From Thermomonas brevis (GTDB lineage Bacteria; Pseudomonadota; Gammaproteobacteria; Xanthomonadales; Xanthomonadaceae), in contig NZ_CP060711.1 of assembly GCF_014395425.1 (NCBI RefSeq), positions 1,922,001 through 1,986,000 of the forward strand: a stretch of 64,000 nt of DNA, given 5' to 3'. The notes below the pieces were generated by a model, which saw only the letters and a list, made by a program, of their open reading frames with translations, was not told the DNA's origin and searched no databases. This document shows, one piece after another, positions 54,192-63,289 of this stretch. Both the position numbers and the translations under genes were made by a program. Positions within the stretch are counted from its first letter, which is position 1, and each line of letters opens with the position of its first letter.

Positions 54192-55592
54192 TCATGCGCA
54201 ATCGGTCACGGTGACGGATGGCGACGGAGCGGGCGCCGGCATCGGCAGGCGCGCGCTGCTGCGCAGGAAGCGCCGGCACAGCAGCACCGCCGCCACGGTC
54301 AGCCCGGCGGTCAGGCCCAGCCACATCCCCGGCGCGCCCCAGCCCAAGCCGAGGCCCAGCCCGGCGCCGACCGGCATGCCGATGCCCCAGTACGCCAGCG
54401 CCGCCAGCCACATCGGCGCGCGGGTGTCCTTCAGCCCGCGCAGCGCGCCGGCGGAGACCACCTGGATGCCGTCCGGGAACTGGAACAGCGCCGCGTACAG
54501 CAGCAGGCTGCCGGCCAGCGCGATCACCGCCGCGTCGGTGCTGTACAGCCCGGCGATGGCGTGGTGGCCGAACAGCATCACCAGCGCCGACAGCGCCTGC
54601 GTGCCCAGCGCCAGCGCGAAGCCGGCGAACGCCGCGCGGCGCAGCCCGGCGCGGTCGCCGCGGCCCAGCGCGTGGCCGACCCGCACGGTGGTCGCCTCGG
54701 CCACGCCGAACGGCACCATGAAGCACATCGAGGCCACGTTCAGCGCGATCTGGTGCGAAGCCACCGGCACGTCGCCCAGCCGCCCGATCAGCAGCGCGGT
54801 GGCGACGAACAGTCCGCCCTCCATCGTCACCGTCACCCCGATCGGCAACCCGGTGCGCAGCAGGTCGAGGATCACCGCCGGCTTCGGCCGCTCGAAGCGC
54901 GCGAACAGGCGCAGGTCGGCGAAGCGTTTCGCCCGCCACAGGTACAGCGCGAAGGCCAGCGCCTGCAGCCAGAACATCGCCGCCGAGGCGTAGCCCACGC
55001 CGGCCGCGCCCAGTTCGGGGAAGCCGAGCAGGCCGTTGGTCATCACATAGCCGGCCGGCGCCAGCAGCAACAGGCCGCCGAAGCCCAGCAGCATGGTCGG
55101 CATCGACCAGTGCAGGCCGTCGCTGAGGTAGCGCATGCACAGGTAGAGGGTGAAGCCCGGAATGCCCCAGCGGATCGCGTGGATGAAGGCGGTGGCGCCC
55201 GGCACGATGTCCGGTGCGATCCCCATCGGCCCCAGCGCCAGCGGGAACAGCGACATCAGCGCGAACAGCAGCACGCCCAGCGCCGCCGCCAGCCACAGCG
55301 CCTGCCGGAACAGCGGCGCGATCTCGTTGCGACGGCCCGCGCCGTCCAGCTGCGACACCGACGGCGGCAGCGCCATCAGTGTGCCCATCGGCATCATCAT
55401 CGGCAGCCAGAACAGCGCCGCGCCCACCGCCACCGAGGCCAGCGTGACGGTGCCGTGGTGGCCGGCGACCACGGTGTCGATGAAGCCGACCAGCCCGTGC
55501 GACAGGTGCCCGGCCGCCAACGGCGCGGCCAGGCGCGCGCTGTGGCGCACTTCGTCGAGGAAGCGGGGCGGGGCGGATGGAATGGCGGGCAT
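54192..55592 (-). CDS. MATE family multidrug exporter (NorM-like)
   Basis: A 466-residue inner-membrane cation/drug antiporter with twelve helices. It shows MATE features such as GFIDTVVAGHHGTVTLASVAVG in the first helices and VSAGALRGLKDTRAP in the tenth-helix region. It exports cationic toxic compounds using Na+ or H+. Two candidate starts exist (55592 and 55610), neither with a strong ribosome site; I chose the internal one because it gives the usual short cytosolic N-terminus. Upstream of sppA in the same direction (109-bp gap). Confidence 0.9.
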   Translation of the reverse strand: MPAIPSAPPRFLDEVRHSARLAAPLAAGHLSHGLVGFIDTVVAGHHGTVTLASVAVGAALFWLPMMMPMGTLMALPPSVSQLDGAGRRNEIAPLFRQALWLAAALGVLLFALMSLFPLALGPMGIAPDIVPGATAFIHAIRWGIPGFTLYLCMRYLSDGLHWSMPTMLLGFGGLLLLAPAGYVMTNGLLGFPELGAAGVGYASAAMFWLQALAFALYLWRAKRFADLRLFARFERPKPAVILDLLRTGLPIGVTVTMEGGLFVATALLIGRLGDVPVASHQIALNVASMCFMVPFGVAEATTVRVGHALGRGDRAGLRRAAFAGFALALGTQALSALVMLFGHHAIAGLYSTDAAVIALAGSLLLYAALFQFPDGIQVVSAGALRGLKDTRAPMWLAALAYWGIGMPVGAGLGLGLGWGAPGMWLGLTAGLTVAAVLLCRRFLRSSARLPMPAPAPSPSVTVTDCA

Positions 55593-55740
55593 GCAGGTAT
55601 TTCTCGCCATGCCCGCTTTGGACAGACATTCGTCTGTCAGCAGCGGCGCGGGAATGACGAAATTGGAAGAGGGATGACGATTCGCACGCTGGCGTCAGCG
55701 CGCGCGGGCTGCCATCTTACCCGGCGCCAGGAGGATGCCG

Positions 55741-56901
55741 ATGAACGACGCCACCGACAGTTCGACCGTTCCCGCCCCGCAGGGCGCCTGCCGCAACTGC
55801 GGCACGCCGCTGCTGGGCGAGCACTGCTACGCCTGCGGCCAGCCGGTGAAAGGGCTGATGCGGCCGCTGGGCAATCTGTTCGGCGACATCCTGGACAGCG
55901 TGTTCGACCTCGACCTCCGCGTGTTCCGCACCATCGGCCCGCTGTTCGCCAAGCCGGGCTTCCTGAGCCGCGAATATTTCGCTGGCCGCCAGATCCGCTA
56001 CGTCACCCCGTTCCGGCTGTTCTTCCTCCTGGCCGTGGTCACGTTCTTCGTGGCCCAGCTCACCACCGACGGGCCGAACTTCAACATCGGCGGCGAAGCG
56101 GACGGCATCGCCGCCGCCACCACCGTGTCCGAAGTGGAGAAACGCCGCGACGCCGCGCTGGCCCAACTGGCCGAGGGCAAGCAGAAGATGATCGGCACGC
56201 CCGCCGCCACCGGCATCATCGGCATGGAAGTCGGCGAACAGGCGGTGCGCGAGGAAGCCGACAGGCGCATCAAGCAGCTGCAGGGCGCGCAGGCCAAGGG
56301 CGAACCGCCGCCGGCGCCGGACAAGGACGGCAACCACGGCCTCAACTTCAAGGTCAACGGCAAACCCTGGAATGCCGAGACTAACCCGCTCGACACCTGG
56401 CTGCCCGCGTTCGGCGACCGCTGGTTCAACAAGCAGCTGGAACGCAGCAACGAGAACATCCAGCGCCTCCAGAACGACAAATCCGCGTTCAAGGACGCGG
56501 TGCTGAGCGCGGTGCCATCCACCCTGTTCGTGCTGGTGCCGATCTTCGCGCTGATGCTGAAGCTGGCCTACCTGTTCAAGCGCCGGCTGTACATGGAGCA
56601 TCTGGTAATCGCCCTGCACAGCCACGCCTTCCTGTGCCTGGACCTGCTGTTGCTGCTGCTGGTGCTCGCCTTGCAGAGCGCGGTGGCGCCGGAAGCGGGC
56701 GTGCTGCACGGGCTGCTCGGCTTGATCGAGAAGGCGCTGCTGGTGTGGATGCCGGTCTACCTGCTGCTGATGCAGAAGCGGGTGTACGGGCAGGGCTGGC
56801 CGATGACGCTGCTCAAGTACTTCGTGCTGGGCACCTGCTACACGGTGCTGCTGAGCTTCGCGATCGTCGCCAGCATGGCGATCGGCCTGGTGGCGATGTG
56901 A
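55741..56901 (+). CDS. DUF3667 membrane protein with N-terminal zinc ribbon
   Basis: A 386-residue protein. The N-terminal four-Cys zinc ribbon CRNCGTPLLGEHCYACGQ (about 18-35) is followed by a conserved amphipathic block (VFDLDLRVFRTIGPLFAKPG), one membrane helix (about 97-115), a large soluble, partly coiled insert (about 116-265), and four C-terminal helices. Matches the DUF3667 family; biochemical role unknown. AGGAGG precedes the ATG at 55741 with ideal spacing, deciding against the ATG two codons earlier. Its stop overlaps the GTG of the next gene. Confidence 0.88.
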   Translation: MNDATDSSTVPAPQGACRNCGTPLLGEHCYACGQPVKGLMRPLGNLFGDILDSVFDLDLRVFRTIGPLFAKPGFLSREYFAGRQIRYVTPFRLFFLLAVVTFFVAQLTTDGPNFNIGGEADGIAAATTVSEVEKRRDAALAQLAEGKQKMIGTPAATGIIGMEVGEQAVREEADRRIKQLQGAQAKGEPPPAPDKDGNHGLNFKVNGKPWNAETNPLDTWLPAFGDRWFNKQLERSNENIQRLQNDKSAFKDAVLSAVPSTLFVLVPIFALMLKLAYLFKRRLYMEHLVIALHSHAFLCLDLLLLLLVLALQSAVAPEAGVLHGLLGLIEKALLVWMPVYLLLMQKRVYGQGWPMTLLKYFVLGTCYTVLLSFAIVASMAIGLVAM

Positions 56902-57215
56902 GCGCGAGCGACGAGGTGATCTACGAGGTCAACCTCGACGTCGATGCCGGCATCGAGGCGGACTATCGCACCTGGCTGCACGACCACGTGGCGCGGATGC
57001 TGGCCCTGCCGGGCTTCGTCGACGCGCGCATGACCGAAGTGCTGGACCCCGCGCCCGCGCCGGGCCGCGTCGTCTTCTGCGTGCACTACCACCTGCGCGA
57101 CGAGGCGGCGTTGCAGGACTACTTCGACCGCCACGCCACCGGCATGCGCGGCGACGGCATGGCGCGCTTCGGCGACCAATTCCGCGCCAGCCGGCGGGTG
57201 CTGCGGATCGTCTGA
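56898..57215 (+). CDS. DUF4286 family protein
   Basis: A 105-residue soluble protein with a ferredoxin-like dimeric alpha/beta-barrel pattern (VIYEVNLDVDAG, then YRTWLHDHVARMLALPGFVDARM, HYHLRDEAALQDYFDRHA, ARFGDQFRASRRVLRIV), typical of DUF4286. It starts at GTG overlapping the stop of the DUF3667 gene (GTGA), so the two are co-translated. Function unknown. Confidence 0.88.
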   Translation: MSASDEVIYEVNLDVDAGIEADYRTWLHDHVARMLALPGFVDARMTEVLDPAPAPGRVVFCVHYHLRDEAALQDYFDRHATGMRGDGMARFGDQFRASRRVLRIV

Positions 57216-57263
57216 AACGCGACGGGGGCGCCTGAGCGCCCCCTCGGACAGTGCGGAACCGGA

Positions 57264-59198
57264 TTACAGATCGAAACCGAAGCCCGCGCCGGCGCTGGAT
57301 TCGCCGCTGCCGAAGCTGGCGCCGACCGAGAACGAACCGCGATCGCCGATGCGCTTGCCGTAGCCGATCGACACCGCGCCCTGCCCGCCCTGCGCGCCCA
57401 CGCCGATCGCCATCCGCCCGCGCGGGCTGTTGCCGATCGCCGCGTTCACCGCCATCTGCGTCATCGCGCTGCCCATCGCGCCGATCCGGTCGATGCGGCG
57501 GTCGGTCTGGGCGAAACGGCGGTCAGTCTGCTGCTGGAACTGGGTGAAGCTGTCGTTCCACGCGGCGAACTTCTGGTCGGTGTAGGCGTTGGCCGAGGCC
57601 AGCGTCGCGGCGGACTGCGTGTCGGTGTAGGACTTCGAGGCGGTCAGGGTGGCAGCATCGCCAGTGTTGGCGTAGGCCTGCGCCGATGCCAGCGATGCCG
57701 CAGCGCCGGCGTCGGCATGCGCGTTGGCGGAGGCCAGGGTGGCGGCGTCGCCGGCATCGGCATGCGCGTTGGCCGTGCCGACCGCGTTGTTGGCGGCGGT
57801 CAGCGCGGAATCGGCCGTGGCTTGCGCGTTGGCCGCGTTGGTCAGCGCGGTGTCGGCGGTGGCCTGCGCAGTGGCCGCATTGGTCAGCGCGGTGTCGGCG
57901 GTGGCCTGTGCAGTGGCCGCATTGGTCAGCGCGGTATCTGCGGTGGTCTGTGCGGTGGCCGCGGCGGATGCCGCACCGTCGGCGGTTGTCTGTGCAGTCG
58001 CGGCATTGGCCAGTGCGGCATCGGCGGTGACCTGCGCGGCGCCGGCGGCGGTTGCGGCGCCGGTGGCCGTGGCCTGCGCGGCATCGGCCGTGGCCTGCGC
58101 AGTGGCGGCATTGGCGTTCGCGCCCGCCACCGCGGTGTCCAGTTGGCCCTTGTTGACCGCATCGGTCGCGGCCACGCCGTTGGCGACGCCGCCGACCACG
58201 TTGCTCCCCATATTGACTACGGTGTTGTTGACGATGGTGAAGCTGGCGCCACCGCCGCCCACGGTCAGGCCGGTGAACGTGGGCGTGCCGCTGAAGCCGT
58301 AGCGGATGGTGTTGCCGCTGCGGGTGACGGTGAGGTTGTTGTTGGGATCGTCGGTCGCGAAATCCACGCTTTCGCCGTTGCTGATCGCTTCCTGGGCGCC
58401 GCCGCCGGCGCTCAGGCTCCAGCCGCTGCCGGCAATGGCGGTGTTGAGCTGGCCGACATTCACGGCGTCGGTGGCGTTGATCCCGGCGGCGAGGTTGATC
58501 AGCCTTCGCTGCAAACCGGAATTGCCGATCGAGATGACATTGGCCTGGCCGCCGTCGTTGCTGTTGTAGCCCAACGCCACCGAACCGCCACCGTTGGCCC
58601 ACGCGCTGCTGCCGAGCGCGATGTTGTTGTCGGTGCCGGTGGCGCCTGCCGCGCCTCCGAACGCGCCGCCGCAGCAGCCCTCCTCGCCGGTGCCGCCGGT
58701 GCCTGCGCTGCTGCCGTTGCCGATGGCGATATTGTTGTTGCCGCCCTTGCCGCCGGCTCCACCGAAGCCCCCCGAGTTGCCTTCGCCGCCATCGCCGCCG
58801 CGCCCTGCGCTGCTGCCTATGCCAAAGGCGAGATTGCCTGTTCCCCCGATGCCGCCGGCGCCGCCGGTGCCGCCCGAATTGCCGTATCCGCCATTCCCGC
58901 CGCTGCCGGCGGAGCTGTTCTTTCCGATGGCGACGTTGTCGGTTTCGGTGCCCTGACCACCCGCGCCTCCGCTGCCGCCGGAACCGGAGGGGCCGCCGTT
59001 GCCGTTCTTGCCGACGTTGCTTCCGGGCATGCACGCCATCGCGCCGGTGGTGGTGTCCTGCGTGCAGGGCTCGGTGGCCGTGGTGCCGCCCGCGACTTGC
59101 GCAAACGCAGGCGTGGCACCGGCCAGCAGGATCAGGGACACGGCCGCGGCCAGCGGGCGGCTTGAGGGGCGGCGGGAAGCGGGAAGCAAGCGTTGCAT
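57264..59198 (-). CDS. YadA-like trimeric autotransporter adhesin
   Basis: A 644-residue surface protein. A signal peptide (1-34, ending AFAQ) is followed by an unusual Gly-rich head (about 60-190) of repeated (S/T)GG-type loops with IAIG/FGIGSSAG YadA-head motifs, a CC pair (about 175) and a neck (INATDAVNVGQLNTA, repeated as VAATDAVNKGQLDTA). A coiled-coil stalk of 14-residue Ala/Thr repeats (ATADTALTNAATAQ) follows, ending in the C-terminal beta-barrel anchor (about 565-644, ending GFGFDL). Trimeric adhesins bind host or cell surfaces. It lies next to a two-component pair that may regulate it. The DNA of the stalk holds near-identical 42-bp repeats. Confidence 0.92.
   Translation of the reverse strand: MQRLLPASRRPSSRPLAAAVSLILLAGATPAFAQVAGGTTATEPCTQDTTTGAMACMPGSNVGKNGNGGPSGSGGSGGAGGQGTETDNVAIGKNSSAGSGGNGGYGNSGGTGGAGGIGGTGNLAFGIGSSAGRGGDGGEGNSGGFGGAGGKGGNNNIAIGNGSSAGTGGTGEEGCCGGAFGGAAGATGTDNNIALGSSAWANGGGSVALGYNSNDGGQANVISIGNSGLQRRLINLAAGINATDAVNVGQLNTAIAGSGWSLSAGGGAQEAISNGESVDFATDDPNNNLTVTRSGNTIRYGFSGTPTFTGLTVGGGGASFTIVNNTVVNMGSNVVGGVANGVAATDAVNKGQLDTAVAGANANAATAQATADAAQATATGAATAAGAAQVTADAALANAATAQTTADGAASAAATAQTTADTALTNAATAQATADTALTNAATAQATADTALTNAANAQATADSALTAANNAVGTANAHADAGDAATLASANAHADAGAAASLASAQAYANTGDAATLTASKSYTDTQSAATLASANAYTDQKFAAWNDSFTQFQQQTDRRFAQTDRRIDRIGAMGSAMTQMAVNAAIGNSPRGRMAIGVGAQGGQGAVSIGYGKRIGDRGSFSVGASFGSGESSAGAGFGFDL
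57780..58130 (-). repeat. 42-bp coding repeats of the adhesin stalk
   Basis: Tandem 42-bp units encode 14-residue stalk repeats. The units 57841-57882 and 57883-57924 differ at one base, and 57925-57966 is more diverged. Slippage here would change stalk length in 14-residue steps without breaking the frame. Confidence 0.8.
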
Positions 59199-59297
59199 GA
59201 GGAAATACCGTGGTCCGTGGATGGTGCGCGCACGCTAGTCCCGCCCGTGTCTGCGCGGTATCCACGAAATCAGGTAGCGGCTACGGATCGGTGGCTG

Positions 59298-61127
59298 TCA
59301 GGCCGCCAGCGGCATATCCAGCCGCAATTCGGTGCCGGGCGCGGCATCGCGAACCTCCAGCGATGCGCCCAGCCGCTGCACGCGCAGGCGCATGCTGGCA
59401 AACCCGGCGCCGCCGCCATCGGCCCGTGGTGACGCCATGCCCATCGGGCCGACGCCATCATCGGTTACCCGCATCCGCAGGCGTGCGCCCTCGCGCTCGA
59501 TGCGCACGTCCACGCACCGTGCGCGGCTGTGCTTGAACACGTTGGTCAGCGCTTCCTGCAGCAATCGCAGCAGATCCAGGCTGTGTGCCGGCTCCAGATG
59601 CACGCCGTCCAGTCCCTCGACTTGCCAGCGCGCGTCGATGCCGGCGGCATCGAGCAGGCGGCTGGCGCGGTGCCGCAACGGGGCGATCAATTCGGCGAGG
59701 CTTGCCTGCTCCTGCGCGGTGGTGTCGATCACCAGCCGCAGGTCGTCGCGCATCTCCTTGAGCAGCGCCACCAGGTCGGCTTTCGAGGTGTCCTCCGGCG
59801 CCTGCTGCAGGCGCGCGATCGCGCCCACCAGCGTGCCGCCGAAGCCGTCGTGCAGGTCGCGCACCAGCTGCAGGCGCTCGCCGGCGCGGCTGTGCGCCAG
59901 TTCCAGCGCGTGTTTCTGGGTCAGCATGGCCGACAGTTCGCCGGTCGCCACGGCCACTTCGCGCTGCAGCTCGGCGTTGAAGCCTTCCACCCGCCGCATC
60001 GTGGCGGCGAAGCGGTGCGCCAGCACGAAGCCAAGGCCCAGCAGCATGATGGGCGAGGCGAATGAGCCGATCATGGTATCCGCGCGCACCAGGCCGATGT
60101 AGATGGCGAAGTCGTACAGCGCGGTGAACAACGGGATGACGATGCACAGGCCCAGCACCTTCTGGTCGGTGCGGCCGTGGCGCAACGCCCAGACCATGAA
60201 CGCCGCGCTGGCTGCGTAGTGCAGGCCGATCATCGGCATGACGTAGACGTTGCGGTGCGGCCCGAACACCTGCGGCAGCGCCAGCGCCAGTGCGAACACG
60301 ACCGCGGCCACGCCCAGCAGCGCGCGCTCCGTGCGCGGCCAGCGGCGATCGGCGAAGCGCAGCAGGAAGATCAGGTAGCAGGCCGCCATCGCCATGTAGC
60401 AACCGGCCACGAACGCCTGCCAGCCGTCGGTGGTGGAAAACGGCCACGGGCTGGCCTTCACCCAGTTCAACCCGTACAGCATTCCGAACAGGCCGTTCAG
60501 CGCGTACCAGCCGTAGGTCGTGTCCTGCCGGCGCAGCAGCCAGAACAGGCCGAACACCGCCGCCAGCACCGCGCCGATGGCGGTGTCCAGCATCTGCAGG
60601 TCGAAGCGCACGCGCTTGTTGGCGCGGAACAGCGCCTGCACCTGTTCCGGATCGCCCACGGTGACGGTGCCGAACGCGGGCTGGTAGGCGACGAGGCCGG
60701 ACACGCGCACCAGCAGTTCGTTCTCGCCCGGCTTCAGCAGCGGCGCATCCAGCAGGTAGTACTGCGGCGCCACCCACGCGCGCGACAGCGGTTCCGACAG
60801 CGAGGCGCCGCGTCCGATCAGACTGCCGTTGACGTACACCGCGCCGGCCATGCAGATGTAATCGAGCAGCAGGCCGGTGGGCGCGTGCGCGTCGGCCTGC
60901 TGCCAGCGCACGCGATACCAGACCACGCCGTCGTGCTCCGGCCAGCGCGTCTGCCACTGGTCCATCAGCGTCACCGGCGTCCAGCCGGTGGCGGGCGGTG
61001 AAGCGTCGTTCCAGTGGCCGCGCACGGCTTCGGCGCGGACGAGCGTCCGCGGCGCCTGCGCGCGGGCAGGGTTGCAGGCCTGCAGGGCCAACAGCAGCAG
61101 GAGCAGGACGCCGAGCGGATTCCGCAT
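59298..61127 (-). CDS. 7TMR-DISM-type sensor histidine kinase (NarX/DesK class)
   Basis: A 609-residue sensor. A signal or lipoprotein-like N-terminus (LALQAC, about residues 13-18) precedes a beta-rich periplasmic domain (about 30-185), seven or eight membrane helices (about 190-400), a coiled coil and a HisKA_3 domain with the phospho-His in LVRDLHDGFGGTLV. The HATPase has N-box LLQEALTNVFKHS and DDGVGPMG. It forms a pair with the LuxR-type regulator whose stop overlaps its start (TGATG). Located just upstream of the adhesin gene in the same direction. Confidence 0.9.
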   Translation of the reverse strand: MRNPLGVLLLLLLALQACNPARAQAPRTLVRAEAVRGHWNDASPPATGWTPVTLMDQWQTRWPEHDGVVWYRVRWQQADAHAPTGLLLDYICMAGAVYVNGSLIGRGASLSEPLSRAWVAPQYYLLDAPLLKPGENELLVRVSGLVAYQPAFGTVTVGDPEQVQALFRANKRVRFDLQMLDTAIGAVLAAVFGLFWLLRRQDTTYGWYALNGLFGMLYGLNWVKASPWPFSTTDGWQAFVAGCYMAMAACYLIFLLRFADRRWPRTERALLGVAAVVFALALALPQVFGPHRNVYVMPMIGLHYAASAAFMVWALRHGRTDQKVLGLCIVIPLFTALYDFAIYIGLVRADTMIGSFASPIMLLGLGFVLAHRFAATMRRVEGFNAELQREVAVATGELSAMLTQKHALELAHSRAGERLQLVRDLHDGFGGTLVGAIARLQQAPEDTSKADLVALLKEMRDDLRLVIDTTAQEQASLAELIAPLRHRASRLLDAAGIDARWQVEGLDGVHLEPAHSLDLLRLLQEALTNVFKHSRARCVDVRIEREGARLRMRVTDDGVGPMGMASPRADGGGAGFASMRLRVQRLGASLEVRDAAPGTELRLDMPLAA

Positions 61128-61798
61128 CAGTGCAGCAGGCCCAGCGCCTGCGCTTCGAACACCGCCGCCGTGCGCGAGCCGACTTCCAGCTTGCGGTAGA
61201 TGTTGCGGGTATGGGTTTCGATGGTCAGCCGCGACAGCCCGGTGCTGTCGGCGATCTCGCGGTTGGACAAGCCGCGCGCCACCAGCCGCAGGATCTCGGT
61301 TTCGCGCGCGGACAGATGGATGGTCTCATCCGCGGGCGGCGGCGGTTCGGCCTGCGGCAGCAGGGCCAGCAGGCGGCGGGCGATGACCGGGTCGATGGCC
61401 GCGCCGCCGCGATGCAGGCAGCGCAGCTGCATGGCGAGTTCGATGTTCTCGGCGTGCTTGAGCAGGTAGCCGGAGGCGCCATGGCGCAGCGCGGCCAGGA
61501 TGGTGCCTTCCTCCGCCCAGCTCGACACGATCACCGCTGGCAGCGCGGGCCGGGTACGGCGCAGCCAGCCGATGAAATCCACGCCGCAGCCATCGGGCAG
61601 TTGCACGTCCACCAGGGCCAGCGCGTAGGGAACATCGCCCGTCGCCAGGCGGCGCGCATCGGCCAGCGTGCCTGCCGCGTCGATGCGCGCGTCCGCGCCC
61701 GCCACTTCCGTCAGCAGGCCGCGCAGGCGCTGCTGCGCGAAGGCGTCGTCCTCCACGATCAAGGCGGGCGCGAGCGCCACGGTGGGAAAATCGTTCAT
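61127..61798 (-). CDS. LuxR/NarL-type response regulator
   Basis: A 223-residue regulator. The receiver domain has EDD at 16-18, phospho-acceptor Asp64 in ALVDVQLPDG and Lys in YLLKHAEN. The C-terminal GerE HTH (about 155-220) has LSARETEILRLVARGLSNREIAD and TIETHTRNIYRKLEVGSR. Upstream partner of the 7TMR kinase, with overlapping stop/start codons. The pair and the adhesin are in one direction, so the adhesin gene is a plausible target, inferred. Confidence 0.92.
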   Translation of the reverse strand: MNDFPTVALAPALIVEDDAFAQQRLRGLLTEVAGADARIDAAGTLADARRLATGDVPYALALVDVQLPDGCGVDFIGWLRRTRPALPAVIVSSWAEEGTILAALRHGASGYLLKHAENIELAMQLRCLHRGGAAIDPVIARRLLALLPQAEPPPPADETIHLSARETEILRLVARGLSNREIADSTGLSRLTIETHTRNIYRKLEVGSRTAAVFEAQALGLLH

Positions 61799-61869
61799 GC
61801 GTGCCCCTGTCCCGGCGCGGCCAGTGTAGCGGCTCGCGATGGACGGCCAGGGGCCGCCGACCGCACCGC

Positions 61870-63213
61870 TCAGCGCTGCAACCGCTCCCGCAGCCAGGCG
61901 CCGCGCTGCGCGGGCGACTGCGCCAGCAGTTCGCGTCGCAGGGTGGCGCGCGCTTCCGGCGGCGTGGTCTGCGCCAGCCGGGCCAGCGCGTCGATGTCCT
62001 CGGGCGTCGCTTCGCGCAGCAGGCGCAGCAGCGGTTCGCGTTCATCGGCATCGACCTGCGCGAACAGCGCGACGATGCGCGGCCAGAATCGGCCCAGCTG
62101 CGGCCCCAGGTGCCAGCCGCGGTGGGCGTCGAACGGCAGCTGCGCGTAGCGGCTGCGCAGCGCTTCCTGTTGGTCGATGGGCAACGCGTCGAAGCGGGCG
62201 GCGGTGGCGCGCAGGGTGGCGCGCTCGGTGTCGGTCAGCGCCTGCCATTCGGTCCAGGCGCCGCGCTGCGCCGCACGCGCCTGCGGCGACAGGCGATCCC
62301 AGGCCTGCATGCGGCCGGCGATGTCGCCGTCTTCCGCGATGAGCGCGGGGGTGGCGGCGTCCAGCGGCAGGGCGTCGCTGGCTTCCGCGTGCAGCCAAGC
62401 CAGCAGCGGCAATCGAAGGGCCAACTGCAACTCGTATGGCGCGGCCAGCAGGTCGCGGTCGGGATGCAGGGCCGGATCGGCGGCGTCGAAGCGCGCCTTC
62501 GGCGCATCGGCCGGCGGCAGCGCTTCGCGCTTCACCTGGTTGCGCCATTCGTCCAACAGCTCGCGTCCGCGCGGATGCAGGAAGAAGGTCGCGGCCAGCG
62601 CCACCGCGCAGGCGGCGACGCCCAGCCACAGCCAGCGCAGGCGGCGGCGATGGGGCGGGCCGGCGTCGGTGCCGGGAGCTTGCGCCGGCGACGAGGCGTC
62701 GGCGATGGGCGCGGCTTCCGGTGGCGTGTCAGGCAATGCGTCCAGCGCGCGCTGCGCGGTGGCGCGCCACGCGCGCCAGACGTCCACGTCCGGCTGGCCG
62801 AGCGGGGTGCGCGGCAGGGCGTCGCGGATCCGCTGCTGGTAGGCGTCGATGCCGATGCCCAGCGCGGCCGCCGCGTCGGCGTCCTCCAGTGCGGCTACCA
62901 GATGCAGCAGGACGGCGGCCCGCACCGGCGGGGCGAGCCGGGCGACGCCGGGCAGCGGGCCCGGCGTGCCGGCGACGGTCTGCGCCATCGCCGGGACCGA
63001 CAGCAGCAGGCGCCAGTATTGCCGGGGCCACTGCGCCAGCGGCCATTGGCCGGCATCCGCGGCGAAGACCCGCGCGGCCACCGCCAGCGCGCGCCGCGCG
63101 GCGTCGGCATCGCCGGCCTGGACCTGGACCAGCAGGCGGGCGCGTCGGTCCAGGCCGCGCAGGAACGCGGCCACCGCCGCAGGTCGTGGGGATGGGGGCG
63201 TATTCGCGGTCAT
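61870..63213 (-). CDS. DUF3106-type single-pass membrane protein
   Basis: A 447-residue protein. The N-terminal cytosolic part (about 1-150) is helical, with a segment (ALGIGIDAYQQRIRDALPR) reminiscent of sigma-factor region 4. A single membrane helix (about 193-213) is followed by a periplasmic region with DUF3106-like short helical repeats (RAAQRGAWTEWQALTDTERATLRA, LPIDQQEALRSRYAQLP). In related bacteria such genes often sit with a sigma-factor gene; none is seen here. The start at 63213 is tentative, as neither it nor the next upstream Met has a ribosome site. Role unknown. Confidence 0.7.
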   Translation of the reverse strand: MTANTPPSPRPAAVAAFLRGLDRRARLLVQVQAGDADAARRALAVAARVFAADAGQWPLAQWPRQYWRLLLSVPAMAQTVAGTPGPLPGVARLAPPVRAAVLLHLVAALEDADAAAALGIGIDAYQQRIRDALPRTPLGQPDVDVWRAWRATAQRALDALPDTPPEAAPIADASSPAQAPGTDAGPPHRRRLRWLWLGVAACAVALAATFFLHPRGRELLDEWRNQVKREALPPADAPKARFDAADPALHPDRDLLAAPYELQLALRLPLLAWLHAEASDALPLDAATPALIAEDGDIAGRMQAWDRLSPQARAAQRGAWTEWQALTDTERATLRATAARFDALPIDQQEALRSRYAQLPFDAHRGWHLGPQLGRFWPRIVALFAQVDADEREPLLRLLREATPEDIDALARLAQTTPPEARATLRRELLAQSPAQRGAWLRERLQR

Positions 63214-63289
63214 GGCAGGCGGGCAGGCACGCTGCATCTTAATGAGGAAGGTCTGAACCGGTCCGCGCACAAGCCGGGCTTGGGGTGCC

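Noticed and set aside
57780..58130. CRISPR-like regular repeats
   Set aside because: The repeats are contiguous 42-bp coding units of a coiled-coil stalk with no unique spacers.
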